From the NCBI GenBank assembly GCA_965365345.1, contig CBDUBH010000007.1, positions 1-62,966 on the forward strand: a stretch of DNA of 62,966 bases, in the 5' to 3' direction. The position numbers and the translations under genes are program-made. Source of the DNA: CBDUBH01 sp965365345 (lineage in GTDB: Bacteria > Bacteroidota > Ignavibacteria > Ignavibacteriales > SURF-24). Below are positions 16,617 to 23,437 of the stretch, one piece after another (position 1 is the first letter of the stretch; each line of letters starts with the position of its first letter). The notes under the pieces are model-generated. The model was given only the letters and a program-made list of their open reading frames with translations. It made no database searches and was not told where the DNA came from.

Positions 16617-17989
16617 AATTCGCAGATCCTTTTTGTTTTTTCGGTAACTTTAAAACGATCATCTATTCTAAATCCCGGCACCCAAATAATTTCATTTCCA
16701 TTTTGAAGCACAAGCTGTTCTTCTTTCTTTATGTGAGATAATTTTTGCTCACACAAAAAATCGGAAATCTTTTTAAAGTTTTTCATTCCGAGCGGAATAA
16801 ATTTATCACCCGGCTGCCATCTTCTTAAAATAAACTTTTCTGCTAAATTGTCACCGTTAATAAATTCGTGATTTTTATTTCCGGTTAATTTGAACTCATT
16901 TTTTTCTTTAAATTGAATTTTGATTTTTTTACCGCCGGTTTCAACTTCATTTCCTATTTTAATTTCCAGCGGTTCAAAATCTTTTTTCTTTAATCTATTA
17001 ATATAAATATAATCTCTGTCTTTATACACATAAATCCGATTTTTCAGTTGCTCTTTTTTTCCGGTTTCTTTTTTTATCAGATTTTTGAATTTTAAAAAAT
17101 CGGTGTATTCAAATTCAGACTCAAAATATCTTTCCAGAATTTCCTTTAAAAGATTGCCTGAAATTTCTGCGGAATATTTTTCAAAAAGATCAATATCAAT
17201 TTTCACTTCATCATTATTTGCCGAAATGTACTTTTCAAAAATTTCTTTTAAATTTTCCTCAAAGAAAATTGCCGCATTTTTAAATACTTGCGATGAATTG
17301 AAAATATTTTTTTCAACTGCGGGATTAATTTTTGTTTTAATTAATGGGATTATTTTGTTTCTGATAAAATTTCTTTCGTAATCATTTGAAAGATTAGATT
17401 CATCAATTCTAAAGTTGATTCCGTTTTTTGAAAGGTAATTCGTAATTTCATCTTTTGATAAGATCAAAAAAGGACGAATTATTATGCCTCTTTTTACGGG
17501 AATCCCCGAAATTCCTTTTAATCCCGTTCCTTTCACTAAATTTAAAATCACTGTTTCGGCGTTATCGCTTAAATTATGAGCCGTAATTATTTTATCTATC
17601 GAATTTTCTTTTGCAATTTTTTCAAAAAAATTATAGCGGATTTTTCTTGCCGCTTCCTCAATTGAAATTTTATTTTCTTTTGCGAACTTTTTTACATCCG
17701 CTTTTTGCTCAAAATATTTAACATTAAAACTTGCGGAAAGTTCCTTGCAAAATTCCGCATCTTCATCAGATGATTTTCCTCGAAGATCGTGATTTACATG
17801 CGCAGCAAATATTTCTATTTTGAATTTTTCTTTATATTTGTTCAGAAATGTAAAAGCGAAAACAGAATCGGGTCCGCCGCTTAAAGCAATAAGTAATTTT
17901 TCATTTTCATTTATAAGCTCATTTTCATGAATGAATTTACTTACTTTTTGCTCAATGGTTTTATTTAAAATCCGTTTTGTTTCAGCCAT
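16604..17989 (-). CDS. tilS: tRNA(Ile)-lysidine synthetase
   Basis: A 461-residue PP-loop ATPase that converts C34 of the CAU-anticodon tRNA(Ile) to lysidine so that it reads AUA. The PP-loop LIALSGGPDSVF is near residues 32-43, with AAHVNHDLRGKSSDED and TAHNLSDNAETVILNLVKGTGLKG following, and a C-terminal TilS domain (FILRRWQPGDKFIPLGM, KISDFL). The coding region is very Lys/Ile rich, in keeping with AT bias. It overlaps ribE by 25 bp upstream and hpt by 13 bp downstream. The ATG at 17989 was kept; a slightly later start would also preserve the PP-loop. Confidence 0.93.
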   Translation of the reverse strand: MAETKRILNKTIEQKVSKFIHENELINENEKLLIALSGGPDSVFAFTFLNKYKEKFKIEIFAAHVNHDLRGKSSDEDAEFCKELSASFNVKYFEQKADVKKFAKENKISIEEAARKIRYNFFEKIAKENSIDKIITAHNLSDNAETVILNLVKGTGLKGISGIPVKRGIIIRPFLILSKDEITNYLSKNGINFRIDESNLSNDYERNFIRNKIIPLIKTKINPAVEKNIFNSSQVFKNAAIFFEENLKEIFEKYISANNDEVKIDIDLFEKYSAEISGNLLKEILERYFESEFEYTDFLKFKNLIKKETGKKEQLKNRIYVYKDRDYIYINRLKKKDFEPLEIKIGNEVETGGKKIKIQFKEKNEFKLTGNKNHEFINGDNLAEKFILRRWQPGDKFIPLGMKNFKKISDFLCEQKLSHIKKEEQLVLQNGNEIIWVPGFRIDDRFKVTEKTKRICELWLK

Positions 17990-18600
17990 TCTTCGGTAAT
18001 GTTGCTTTGTTTTTCTTTGTTTAGCAAGCGGGCAACGTATTTTCCTAAAACATCAAATTCAAGATTAATTTCCGAGCCGATTGTTCTATCAGCTAAGTTT
18101 GTAACTTTCCAGGTATGCGGAATTATTGAAACCGTAAATTTTTCTTCATCAAAATTAGCCACGGTCAAACTGATTCCGTCAATTGCAATTGCTCCGACGT
18201 TTATCAAATATTTATTAAATTCTTTCGGGTATGAAATATCAACCAAATAACTTGTGGAAAGTTCTTTTATGTTTAGAATTTTTCCGGTTGTATCAACGTG
18301 TCCGGTTACAAAATGTCCGCCCAATCTTTTATTCAAAGTAAGTGAGCGCTCAAGATTAACTTTTTCGTTAAGTTTTAATTTTCCGAGATTTGTCTTTTTT
18401 AAAGTTTCTTCAACGGCTTCAACTTCAAATTGGTCTTTTGTAAATTTTACGACTGTCTGGCAAGTTCCGTTAACGTTAATGCTATCACCGATTTGAAAAT
18501 CCTCGATAACTTTTTGCGCGGCAATTGTAATTTTTAATCCGCCGCCCAAAGGTTTAACGTTTTTAACCGTCCCTATTTCTTCAACTAATCCTGTAAACAT
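17965..18600 (-). CDS. ribE: Riboflavin synthase alpha subunit
   Basis: A 211-residue enzyme that dismutates two 6,7-dimethyl-8-ribityllumazine molecules into riboflavin. Two tandem lumazine-binding repeats are visible: MFTGLVEEIGTV opens the first, with GDSINVNGTCQTV, and the second holds GGHFVTGHVDTTG and GAIAIDGISLTV. The C-terminal tail overlaps the tilS start by 25 bp. It follows ribD after a 128-bp gap that holds a REP-like palindrome. No FMN riboswitch was recognised in that gap, and ribBA and ribH are not in the window. Confidence 0.95.
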   Translation of the reverse strand: MFTGLVEEIGTVKNVKPLGGGLKITIAAQKVIEDFQIGDSINVNGTCQTVVKFTKDQFEVEAVEETLKKTNLGKLKLNEKVNLERSLTLNKRLGGHFVTGHVDTTGKILNIKELSTSYLVDISYPKEFNKYLINVGAIAIDGISLTVANFDEEKFTVSIIPHTWKVTNLADRTIGSEINLEFDVLGKYVARLLNKEKQSNITEEWLKQNGF

Positions 18601-18689
18601 TTTTTATTAAAGATTAATAATGAAAGATTTTATTTGAAATTCATTTTGATTAAATGAAAAATTACCAACCTGAAATACAATTCTATCGG

Positions 18690-18708
18690 ATTCCGGACAA
18701 GCCGGAAT
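18690..18708. repeat. REP-like palindrome between ribD and ribE
   Basis: ATTCCGG-ACAAG-CCGGAAT is a perfect 7-bp stem within GGATTCCGGACAAGCCGGAA. It is notably GC-rich for this AT-rich region. The core resembles the dispersed extragenic palindromes of the form CATTCCGGCTTGTCCGGAAT found in many unrelated bacterial genomes. It lies in the 128-bp gap between ribD and ribE and has no T-run, so it is more likely a repeat or an RNA stabiliser than a terminator. No second copy was noticed in the window. Confidence 0.55.
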
Positions 18709-18728
18709 GACATTTATCGTTTTTAATT

Positions 18729-19817
18729 TTATGATTTTCTTAACTCAATTAAAATATCTTCGCCGATTATTTCGGTGTTTTTTAACCTTAATTTTACGGC
18801 ATCTTTTATCGAAATTGAATTAAGTTTATTTACTACCGGAATTCCCGAGCCCAAAAGTTTCGGCGTTACAAACACAAGAAATTCATCATACAAATCATGT
18901 TTTATAAGCGATGTAAAAATTTTACTTCCGCCTTCAACCAGAATTGATGTAATTTCTTTTTCCGCTAAAATTGAAAATGCCTGATGCAAATTCAATGAAC
19001 CTTCCCAATTTTCTTCGACAAAAATTATTGCAGCGCCGAGTTTTTGCAACTTTTCAATTTTTCTTTTTTTCTCTTTGCTTTTTTCAGATGTAATTATAAA
19101 AACATCTTTCTGATTGTTAACAAAAAGATTGAGATCTAAATTCAATTTTAATTTTGAATCCGTAATAATTTTTTTGGGATCTCTTCCTTCTGTTAATCTA
19201 ACATTTAATTTCGGATTATCGGCTTTTACGGTTGAAGTTCCTACTAAAACCGCATCGTATTCGCTTCTTAACTGATGAACAAATTTTCTTGATGAAACCG
19301 AACTTATCCATTTTGATTCGCCGGAAAGATCCGCAATTTTTCCATCCAAAGTCTGCGCGGCTTTTAAAGTTATGTAAGGTAATTTTTCGGTTATGAATTT
19401 GAAAAAGAATTTGTTCAGCTCGCGGCATTCATTTTCCAAAACGCCGGTTTTAACTTCAATTCCGGCTTGTGTTAATTTTGTAACTCCGTTTCCGCAAACC
19501 ACGGGATTTGCATCAAGCGTTCCGATAACTACTTTCTTAAATTTATGATCAATAATTGCATCAGCGCAAGGCGGCGTTTTTCCGTAATGCGAGCAAGGTT
19601 CAAGTGTAACGTAAAGTTCGGCGCCTTCAACCGGTTGATTTGCATTTTTGATAGCATTAATTTCAGCGTGGTTTCCGCCGAAATATTCGTGGTAACCGGC
19701 TCCGATTATTTTTTCGTTTTTAACAATTACTGCACCGACAAGCGGATTAGGTGAAACTTTTCCTTTCCCTTTTTTTGCAATTTCTAAAGCTAATTTTATG
19801 TATGATTCGTCAGTCAA
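18729..19817 (-). CDS. ribD: Bifunctional riboflavin biosynthesis deaminase/reductase
   Basis: A 362-residue two-domain enzyme. The N-terminal deaminase domain has the zinc site HAEINAI and PCSHYGKTPPC, with SPNPLVGAVIVKN at the front. The C-terminal reductase domain begins near residue 150 (ITLKAAQTLDGKIA, SKWISS, VGTSTVKADNPKLNVR) and reaches LVEGGSKIFTSLI. It performs the second and third steps of riboflavin synthesis. The predicted TTG start lies 6 bp after the greA stop, so greA and ribD are likely co-transcribed. No ribosome binding site is evident at this start. Confidence 0.94.
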   Translation of the reverse strand: MTDESYIKLALEIAKKGKGKVSPNPLVGAVIVKNEKIIGAGYHEYFGGNHAEINAIKNANQPVEGAELYVTLEPCSHYGKTPPCADAIIDHKFKKVVIGTLDANPVVCGNGVTKLTQAGIEVKTGVLENECRELNKFFFKFITEKLPYITLKAAQTLDGKIADLSGESKWISSVSSRKFVHQLRSEYDAVLVGTSTVKADNPKLNVRLTEGRDPKKIITDSKLKLNLDLNLFVNNQKDVFIITSEKSKEKKRKIEKLQKLGAAIIFVEENWEGSLNLHQAFSILAEKEITSILVEGGSKIFTSLIKHDLYDEFLVFVTPKLLGSGIPVVNKLNSISIKDAVKLRLKNTEIIGEDILIELRKS

Positions 19818-19823
19818 ATTCGT

Positions 19824-20300
19824 TTATTTAATTGAAAGAATTTCAAGTTCCATAATTCCTGCAGGCACTTTTATTTTTACAACTTCGCCGATCTGTTTTC
19901 CGAGTAAACCTTGTCCAACAGGAGAAGTCATCGAAATTTTTCCTGTTTCAAAATCGGCTTCCTCCGGAGAAACAAGTGTATAATCAAAAATTTTATTCAG
20001 CTTCAAATTTTTAACGGTAACATTTGCAAGCACGTGAACTTTATCTTTAGGCATTGCAGCTGTATCAACTATTCTTGCGCGAGAAAGCACTTCTTCTAAT
20101 TTGGCAATTTTCAACTCGAATAAACCTTGTTCTTCTTTTGCTGCATCGTACTCTGCATTTTCTGAAAGATCACCGTGAGATCTTGCTTCGGCAATTTTTT
20201 CGGCAATTTGCTGTCTGCCAAAAGTTTTAAGTTCGGTTAATTCTTTTTCCAATTCCACCAATCTTTCTCTTGTTAAATAGACAAAATTTGCACCTGACAT
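19824..20300 (-). CDS. greA: Transcription elongation factor GreA
   Basis: A 158-residue cleavage factor that rescues backtracked RNA polymerase. The N-terminal coiled coil starts at VYLTRERLVELEKELTEL, the family signature LSENAEYDAAKEEQ lies near residue 45-58 and the C-terminal globular domain ends PVGQGLLGKQIGEVVKIKVP. I chose the ATG at 20300 and not the upstream in-frame GTG at 20342, because the latter falls inside a terminator-like hairpin at the predicted transcription start and would add 14 residues absent from normal GreA. GGGTAAAG precedes the chosen ATG. It heads the greA-ribD-ribE-tilS-hpt-ftsH run. Confidence 0.95.
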   Translation of the reverse strand: MSGANFVYLTRERLVELEKELTELKTFGRQQIAEKIAEARSHGDLSENAEYDAAKEEQGLFELKIAKLEEVLSRARIVDTAAMPKDKVHVLANVTVKNLKLNKIFDYTLVSPEEADFETGKISMTSPVGQGLLGKQIGEVVKIKVPAGIMELEILSIK

Positions 20301-20327
20301 AGCTTTACCCAAATTTAAATTAAGTTT

Positions 20328-20360
20328 AAAAAAAATAGCCACCGCATTTTAAGCAGTGGC
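20328..20360 (-). terminator. Hairpin plus U-run in the greA leader (candidate attenuator)
   Basis: On the minus strand GCCACTGC-TTAAAAT-GCGGTGGC (8-bp stem, one G-U pair, 20338-20360) is followed by TATTTTTTTT and then, 28 bases on, the greA ATG. It has the form of an intrinsic terminator and begins exactly where transcription from the promoter at 20367-20395 should start. It would therefore end most transcripts after about 32 nt, or act as a 5' stabilising hairpin. E. coli greA also has a leader terminator that releases short GraL RNAs. Confidence 0.7.
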
Positions 20361-20366
20361 ATTATG

Positions 20367-20395
20367 AAACTACAAAAATTTAAAATTCTTGTCAA
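20367..20395 (-). promoter_or_regulatory. Predicted promoter of greA
   Basis: TTGACA (20390-20395, minus strand) and TAGTTT (20367-20372) are separated by exactly 17 bases. The expected start is near 20360, the first base of the greA leader hairpin. A perfect -35 hexamer is rare in this AT-rich DNA, which supports the call. Confidence 0.65.
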
Positions 20396-20544
20396 TACTT
20401 TTTAAAGATAAGAAATTTCAATTTATAAAACCAAATCTTTATAAATTGATCTTTTTAAATTCCGTTTCGAAACTCTGGTTTACTAAAATTTAATTTTTAT
20501 TTTTTTCAGTCGCAATAAATTTTGATTGAACGTTTTTTTCTAAT

Positions 20545-21051
20545 TTACAGAATATTTTCAGAAATCAGATTTCTGTAAGAAGTTCTTATTTGATTTTCAA
20601 AATCCAAATTCAATTCTTTAACAAGAAAGTTAAATCTTTTTTCGGCATCTTCCTGTCCGTTTAGCACAAGAGTTTCCAGTTCCAGAAATGTGCCGAGTCC
20701 TTTTACTTCATCCAAATGAATCCTTGTATCTTTAAACATCCAAAGATCTCTTTTCTTTTCAACAACTGCTTCAACTTTAAAAATCTTTTCAAGGAAGTTC
20801 TCGGCATTTTCACCTTTAATTTCAAGCACTTCATAATTTGACCATCTTGTTGAACCGTTTTCAGCGCGGTTATAACTAATCAATTCAGTGTTATGATTTT
20901 GAATGCGCAATTTTAAAAGTGAGTTTTCTAAATTATAATAAACATCTTTTTGATTTAAAGTTGTAATAAACTCGGCGTTCAAATTTTTCAATTTTGAAAT
21001 TATTTCATCGTGTGAATTTAATTTAATTTTTATTTCAAGATTCTGCGGCAT
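20545..21051 (-). CDS. CYTH-domain protein (class IV adenylate cyclase / triphosphatase family)
   Basis: A 168-residue CYTH triphosphate tunnel protein. The signature LEIKIK (ExExK) stands at residues 5-10, followed by charged beta strands (KDVYYNL, LLKLRIQN, NYEVLEIKG, RIHLDEVKGLGTFLELETLV). The family includes adenylate cyclase CyaB, thiamine triphosphatase and polyphosphatases; the sequence shows a functional-looking tunnel but not which substrate. Its ATG follows the stop of the methyltransferase gene with no gap (TAA then ATG), so they are co-translated. Confidence 0.82.
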   Translation of the reverse strand: MPQNLEIKIKLNSHDEIISKLKNLNAEFITTLNQKDVYYNLENSLLKLRIQNHNTELISYNRAENGSTRWSNYEVLEIKGENAENFLEKIFKVEAVVEKKRDLWMFKDTRIHLDEVKGLGTFLELETLVLNGQEDAEKRFNFLVKELNLDFENQIRTSYRNLISENIL

Positions 21052-21669
21052 TTAATTTTCCTTTGTAATTTTTCTGTAGATCTGCAAAATTTCTTTGCCT
21101 TTTCTCGGCTTAACCGAATTAATATTTCTGTTTGAAAATTCAAGCGAGAAATATTTTGAAGCAGATTTATAAAACTCAATAATATCAATATTAAAAGGCG
21201 GTCCGCCTGCTCTTCCGTCAACCGGAAAAACCACGGTTACCAGAATTCCGTTTTGCTTTAACAATTTTGAAACCGCTTCCAGCATGTTTTCTTTTTTGTT
21301 TGGAGCAACTGCGCAGAAAGTTACATATTCGTAAACAGCATCAAAACTTTCAAAATATTCATTTTCAATTTCAAAAATATCTTTTTGAAGAAATTCAATT
21401 TTTACATTTTCAGATTCAGCAACTTTTTTTGATTCGTCTATTGCTTCAACTGAAAAATCTATTGCCGTAACATCATATCCTTTTTTAGCGGCTAAAATTG
21501 CATCGTATCCTTTTCCGCTTCCTAAAATCAATATCTTACATGGCTTTAAAAATTTATTTTCTTCCAAAAGAAATTTGAAAACGGGATTAGGAGTTTTCAA
21601 ATCCCATTTATCTTCTTTGTTCAAATATTTATTGTCCCAAAATTCCGGATGATCAACATTAAAATTCAT
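21052..21669 (-). CDS. TPMT-like SAM-dependent methyltransferase
   Basis: A 205-residue class I methyltransferase. It opens with HPEFWDNKYLNKEDKWDL and PNPVFKFLLEE as in thiopurine methyltransferase and the halide/thiol methyltransferase (HOL) group. SAM motif I is ILILGSGKGYDAILAAKKGYDVTAIDFS; the acidic end of the next strand and DAVYEYVTFCAV follow, with FPVDGRAGGPPFNI near the C-terminus. Likely acceptors are thiols or halides, but the sequence does not decide. It is directly upstream of and abutting the CYTH gene; no functional link is known. Confidence 0.8.
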   Translation of the reverse strand: MNFNVDHPEFWDNKYLNKEDKWDLKTPNPVFKFLLEENKFLKPCKILILGSGKGYDAILAAKKGYDVTAIDFSVEAIDESKKVAESENVKIEFLQKDIFEIENEYFESFDAVYEYVTFCAVAPNKKENMLEAVSKLLKQNGILVTVVFPVDGRAGGPPFNIDIIEFYKSASKYFSLEFSNRNINSVKPRKGKEILQIYRKITKEN

Positions 21670-21772
21670 TTTATTTTTTTGATTTACGATTTTTGATTTT
21701 TAATTGATAAATTATATAATTGACTTTGCATTTACAATTTTAGATAATTTAAATAATAAACCGACTTGAAAC

Positions 21773-22414
21773 ATGAAAAAAATTTTATTCGCAATAATAC
21801 TAATTCCTTTCCTAAGTTTAAACGCTCAGAAGATTGGAGAAATGGCTCCTGAACGCACTCCGCAAGTTTTTCCTTTAAGAACCTGGGGAGTTGATTTTAT
21901 GTTCAGCGAAGGCGGATTTGGATTAGGCACTTTTTTCAGATACAGACTTTCCAGCACGCTAACGGCTTTTACTGATATTTCAATTTCGGAATCGAAAGAT
22001 CAGCGCGAAGTTGAATACTTTGATTATTGGGGAAATAAAATTGTTCCGAATAAAAAAAACAGAGTTTTTTTGCTTCCGCTTAATTTCGGTTTACAGCAAA
22101 GATTGTTTTCAAAAACCCTTGCAGATAATTTGCGTCCGTACGTAAATTTCGGGGCAGGCCCGACTATGGTTTTTACCACTCCATACGAAAAAGAATTTTT
22201 CAGTTCATTTTCAAAAGCGCATGCAAAATATACCCTTGGCGGCTATGTTGGAATCGGCGCAAATTTCGGATCTGATAAATCAAATCTGGTTGGAATAAAC
22301 GTACGTTATTATATGATCCATTTTTTTGATGAAGGTGTTGAAAGTCTTGAAAACAGGTACCAAAAGACTTTAGGCGGTTTCTTTTTAACAATAAATATCG
22401 GTATGATGTATTGA
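21773..22414 (+). CDS. Outer-membrane beta-barrel protein (porin-like)
   Basis: A 213-residue exported protein with an N-terminal signal peptide (MKKILFAIILIPFLSLNAQ). The rest is a series of amphipathic strands with Gly and aromatic residues (WGVDFMFSEGGFGLGTFFRYRL, split as GVDFMF and GTFFRYRL; YTLGGYVGIGANFG; FFLTINIGMMY), ending in an aromatic residue as barrels do. It looks like an 8-strand OmpA/OmpX-type barrel. Function unknown. It is divergent from the methyltransferase gene and followed 29 bp later by a DUF2461 gene. Confidence 0.65.
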   Translation: MKKILFAIILIPFLSLNAQKIGEMAPERTPQVFPLRTWGVDFMFSEGGFGLGTFFRYRLSSTLTAFTDISISESKDQREVEYFDYWGNKIVPNKKNRVFLLPLNFGLQQRLFSKTLADNLRPYVNFGAGPTMVFTTPYEKEFFSSFSKAHAKYTLGGYVGIGANFGSDKSNLVGINVRYYMIHFFDEGVESLENRYQKTLGGFFLTINIGMMY

Positions 22415-22443
22415 TTTTTTAAACCATAATCCGATTTAATATT

Positions 22444-23181
22444 TTGAAAAAAATCAAATCAAATTTTGAAGGATTCAATAAAGATATTTTTCTTTTTTTA
22501 AAAGAACTTTCGCGGAATAATAACATTAATTGGTTTGATAAAAATCGTGAAAGATATCAAAATAAAATTGTTGAGCCTGCACGTAAATTTGTTATAGACA
22601 TCGGAGAATTTTTTAACCGGCTTAATCCCACAATTAGAACAGCACCTAAATTCAATGAAACTTTGATGCGCATAAATAATGATATGCGTTTTGCACAATT
22701 AAAGCCGTATAAAAATTATTTTTTAATTCACTTCGGAAGATTCAAACTCGACAGCGAATTTTATATTTATTTTGATCATGAAAGTTGCCAGTTGGGATTA
22801 TTCATAAATAATTCACTCTCGGAAGCAGAGCAGGATTTTTTCTTTTATAAAAATTTTGATCTGTATAAAAAAGAGCTAATAAATATTTGCGAAAAATTCG
22901 GCATCAACAATAAATTTGAACTTTACGAATTTGTAAAAGATTCAAAATTATTAACAGATAGTTTTAATGCGGGAATTCATTTAGATCAATTAAAAAATTT
23001 AAAAATGTTTTTACTTCAAAAATCTTTATCAATAGATGATCCGCGAATATATTCAAGCGATTTTTTGATCGAAGCGATAAAAACATTTTCAATATTATAT
23101 CCAATTTACTGCTTTTCAATTTCGCCTGATCCATTAAAATTAATAGAAGATTTTGAAAATAATTTCGGAATGATCGAATAA
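22444..23181 (+). CDS. DUF2461-family protein
   Basis: A 245-residue soluble protein. The order FLKELSRNNNINWFDKNRERY, EPARKFVIDIGEF, FRTAPKFNETLMRINNDMRF-like segment (here TAPKFNETLMRINNDMRFA) and KPYKNYFLIHFG is typical of DUF2461 (TIGR02453), whose function is not known. The start is a TTG at 22444; no better start keeps the conserved front. It follows the beta-barrel gene by 29 bp on the same strand. Confidence 0.75.
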   Translation: MKKIKSNFEGFNKDIFLFLKELSRNNNINWFDKNRERYQNKIVEPARKFVIDIGEFFNRLNPTIRTAPKFNETLMRINNDMRFAQLKPYKNYFLIHFGRFKLDSEFYIYFDHESCQLGLFINNSLSEAEQDFFFYKNFDLYKKELINICEKFGINNKFELYEFVKDSKLLTDSFNAGIHLDQLKNLKMFLLQKSLSIDDPRIYSSDFLIEAIKTFSILYPIYCFSISPDPLKLIEDFENNFGMIE

Positions 23182-23255
23182 AAATAAAGTCAGATGAAAT
23201 AAATTTAACGGATCTTTTTTCCTAAAAATCATTTCTGTTTCTTATCAATAAATTA

Positions 23256-23288
23256 AGTTTTTACTATAAAAACTGAATATTTTTTTTG
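23256..23288 (+). terminator. AT-rich terminator after the DUF2461 gene
   Basis: AGTTTTT-ACTAT-AAAAACT is a perfect 7-bp stem followed by GAATA and a run of eight T. It is AT-rich and therefore weak, but lies 75 bp after the stop in the right place to end the two-gene unit. The rest of the 256-bp gap up to 23437 is AT-rich; no clear promoter pair was recognised. Confidence 0.45.
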
Positions 23289-23437
23289 TAGTAATAAATA
23301 ATTGATATAAGTACACGTGTCTAATATTGTGCAATGATTTATATAAACATAGCTTTTATGTTCACAAATCAATTTGTTTTTTGGCATTGATTTTGATCAT
23401 GTAAATGTAAATGTTTTATAAATCTAAAAGGAAAATA

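Noticed and set aside
18601..18728. FMN riboswitch in front of ribE
   Set aside because: The gap is short and AT-rich with only the REP-like palindrome; no RFN-element helices or conserved segments could be found.
20301..20342. N-terminal extension of GreA from an in-frame GTG at 20342
   Set aside because: The GTG lies in the right arm of the leader hairpin at the predicted transcription start, and the 14 extra residues (including FFKLNLNLG) are not part of GreA.
20316..20348. Ten-codon ORF inside the greA leader with a Trp codon
   Set aside because: Begins inside the hairpin, has no ribosome binding site and no logic linking it to greA; taken as chance.
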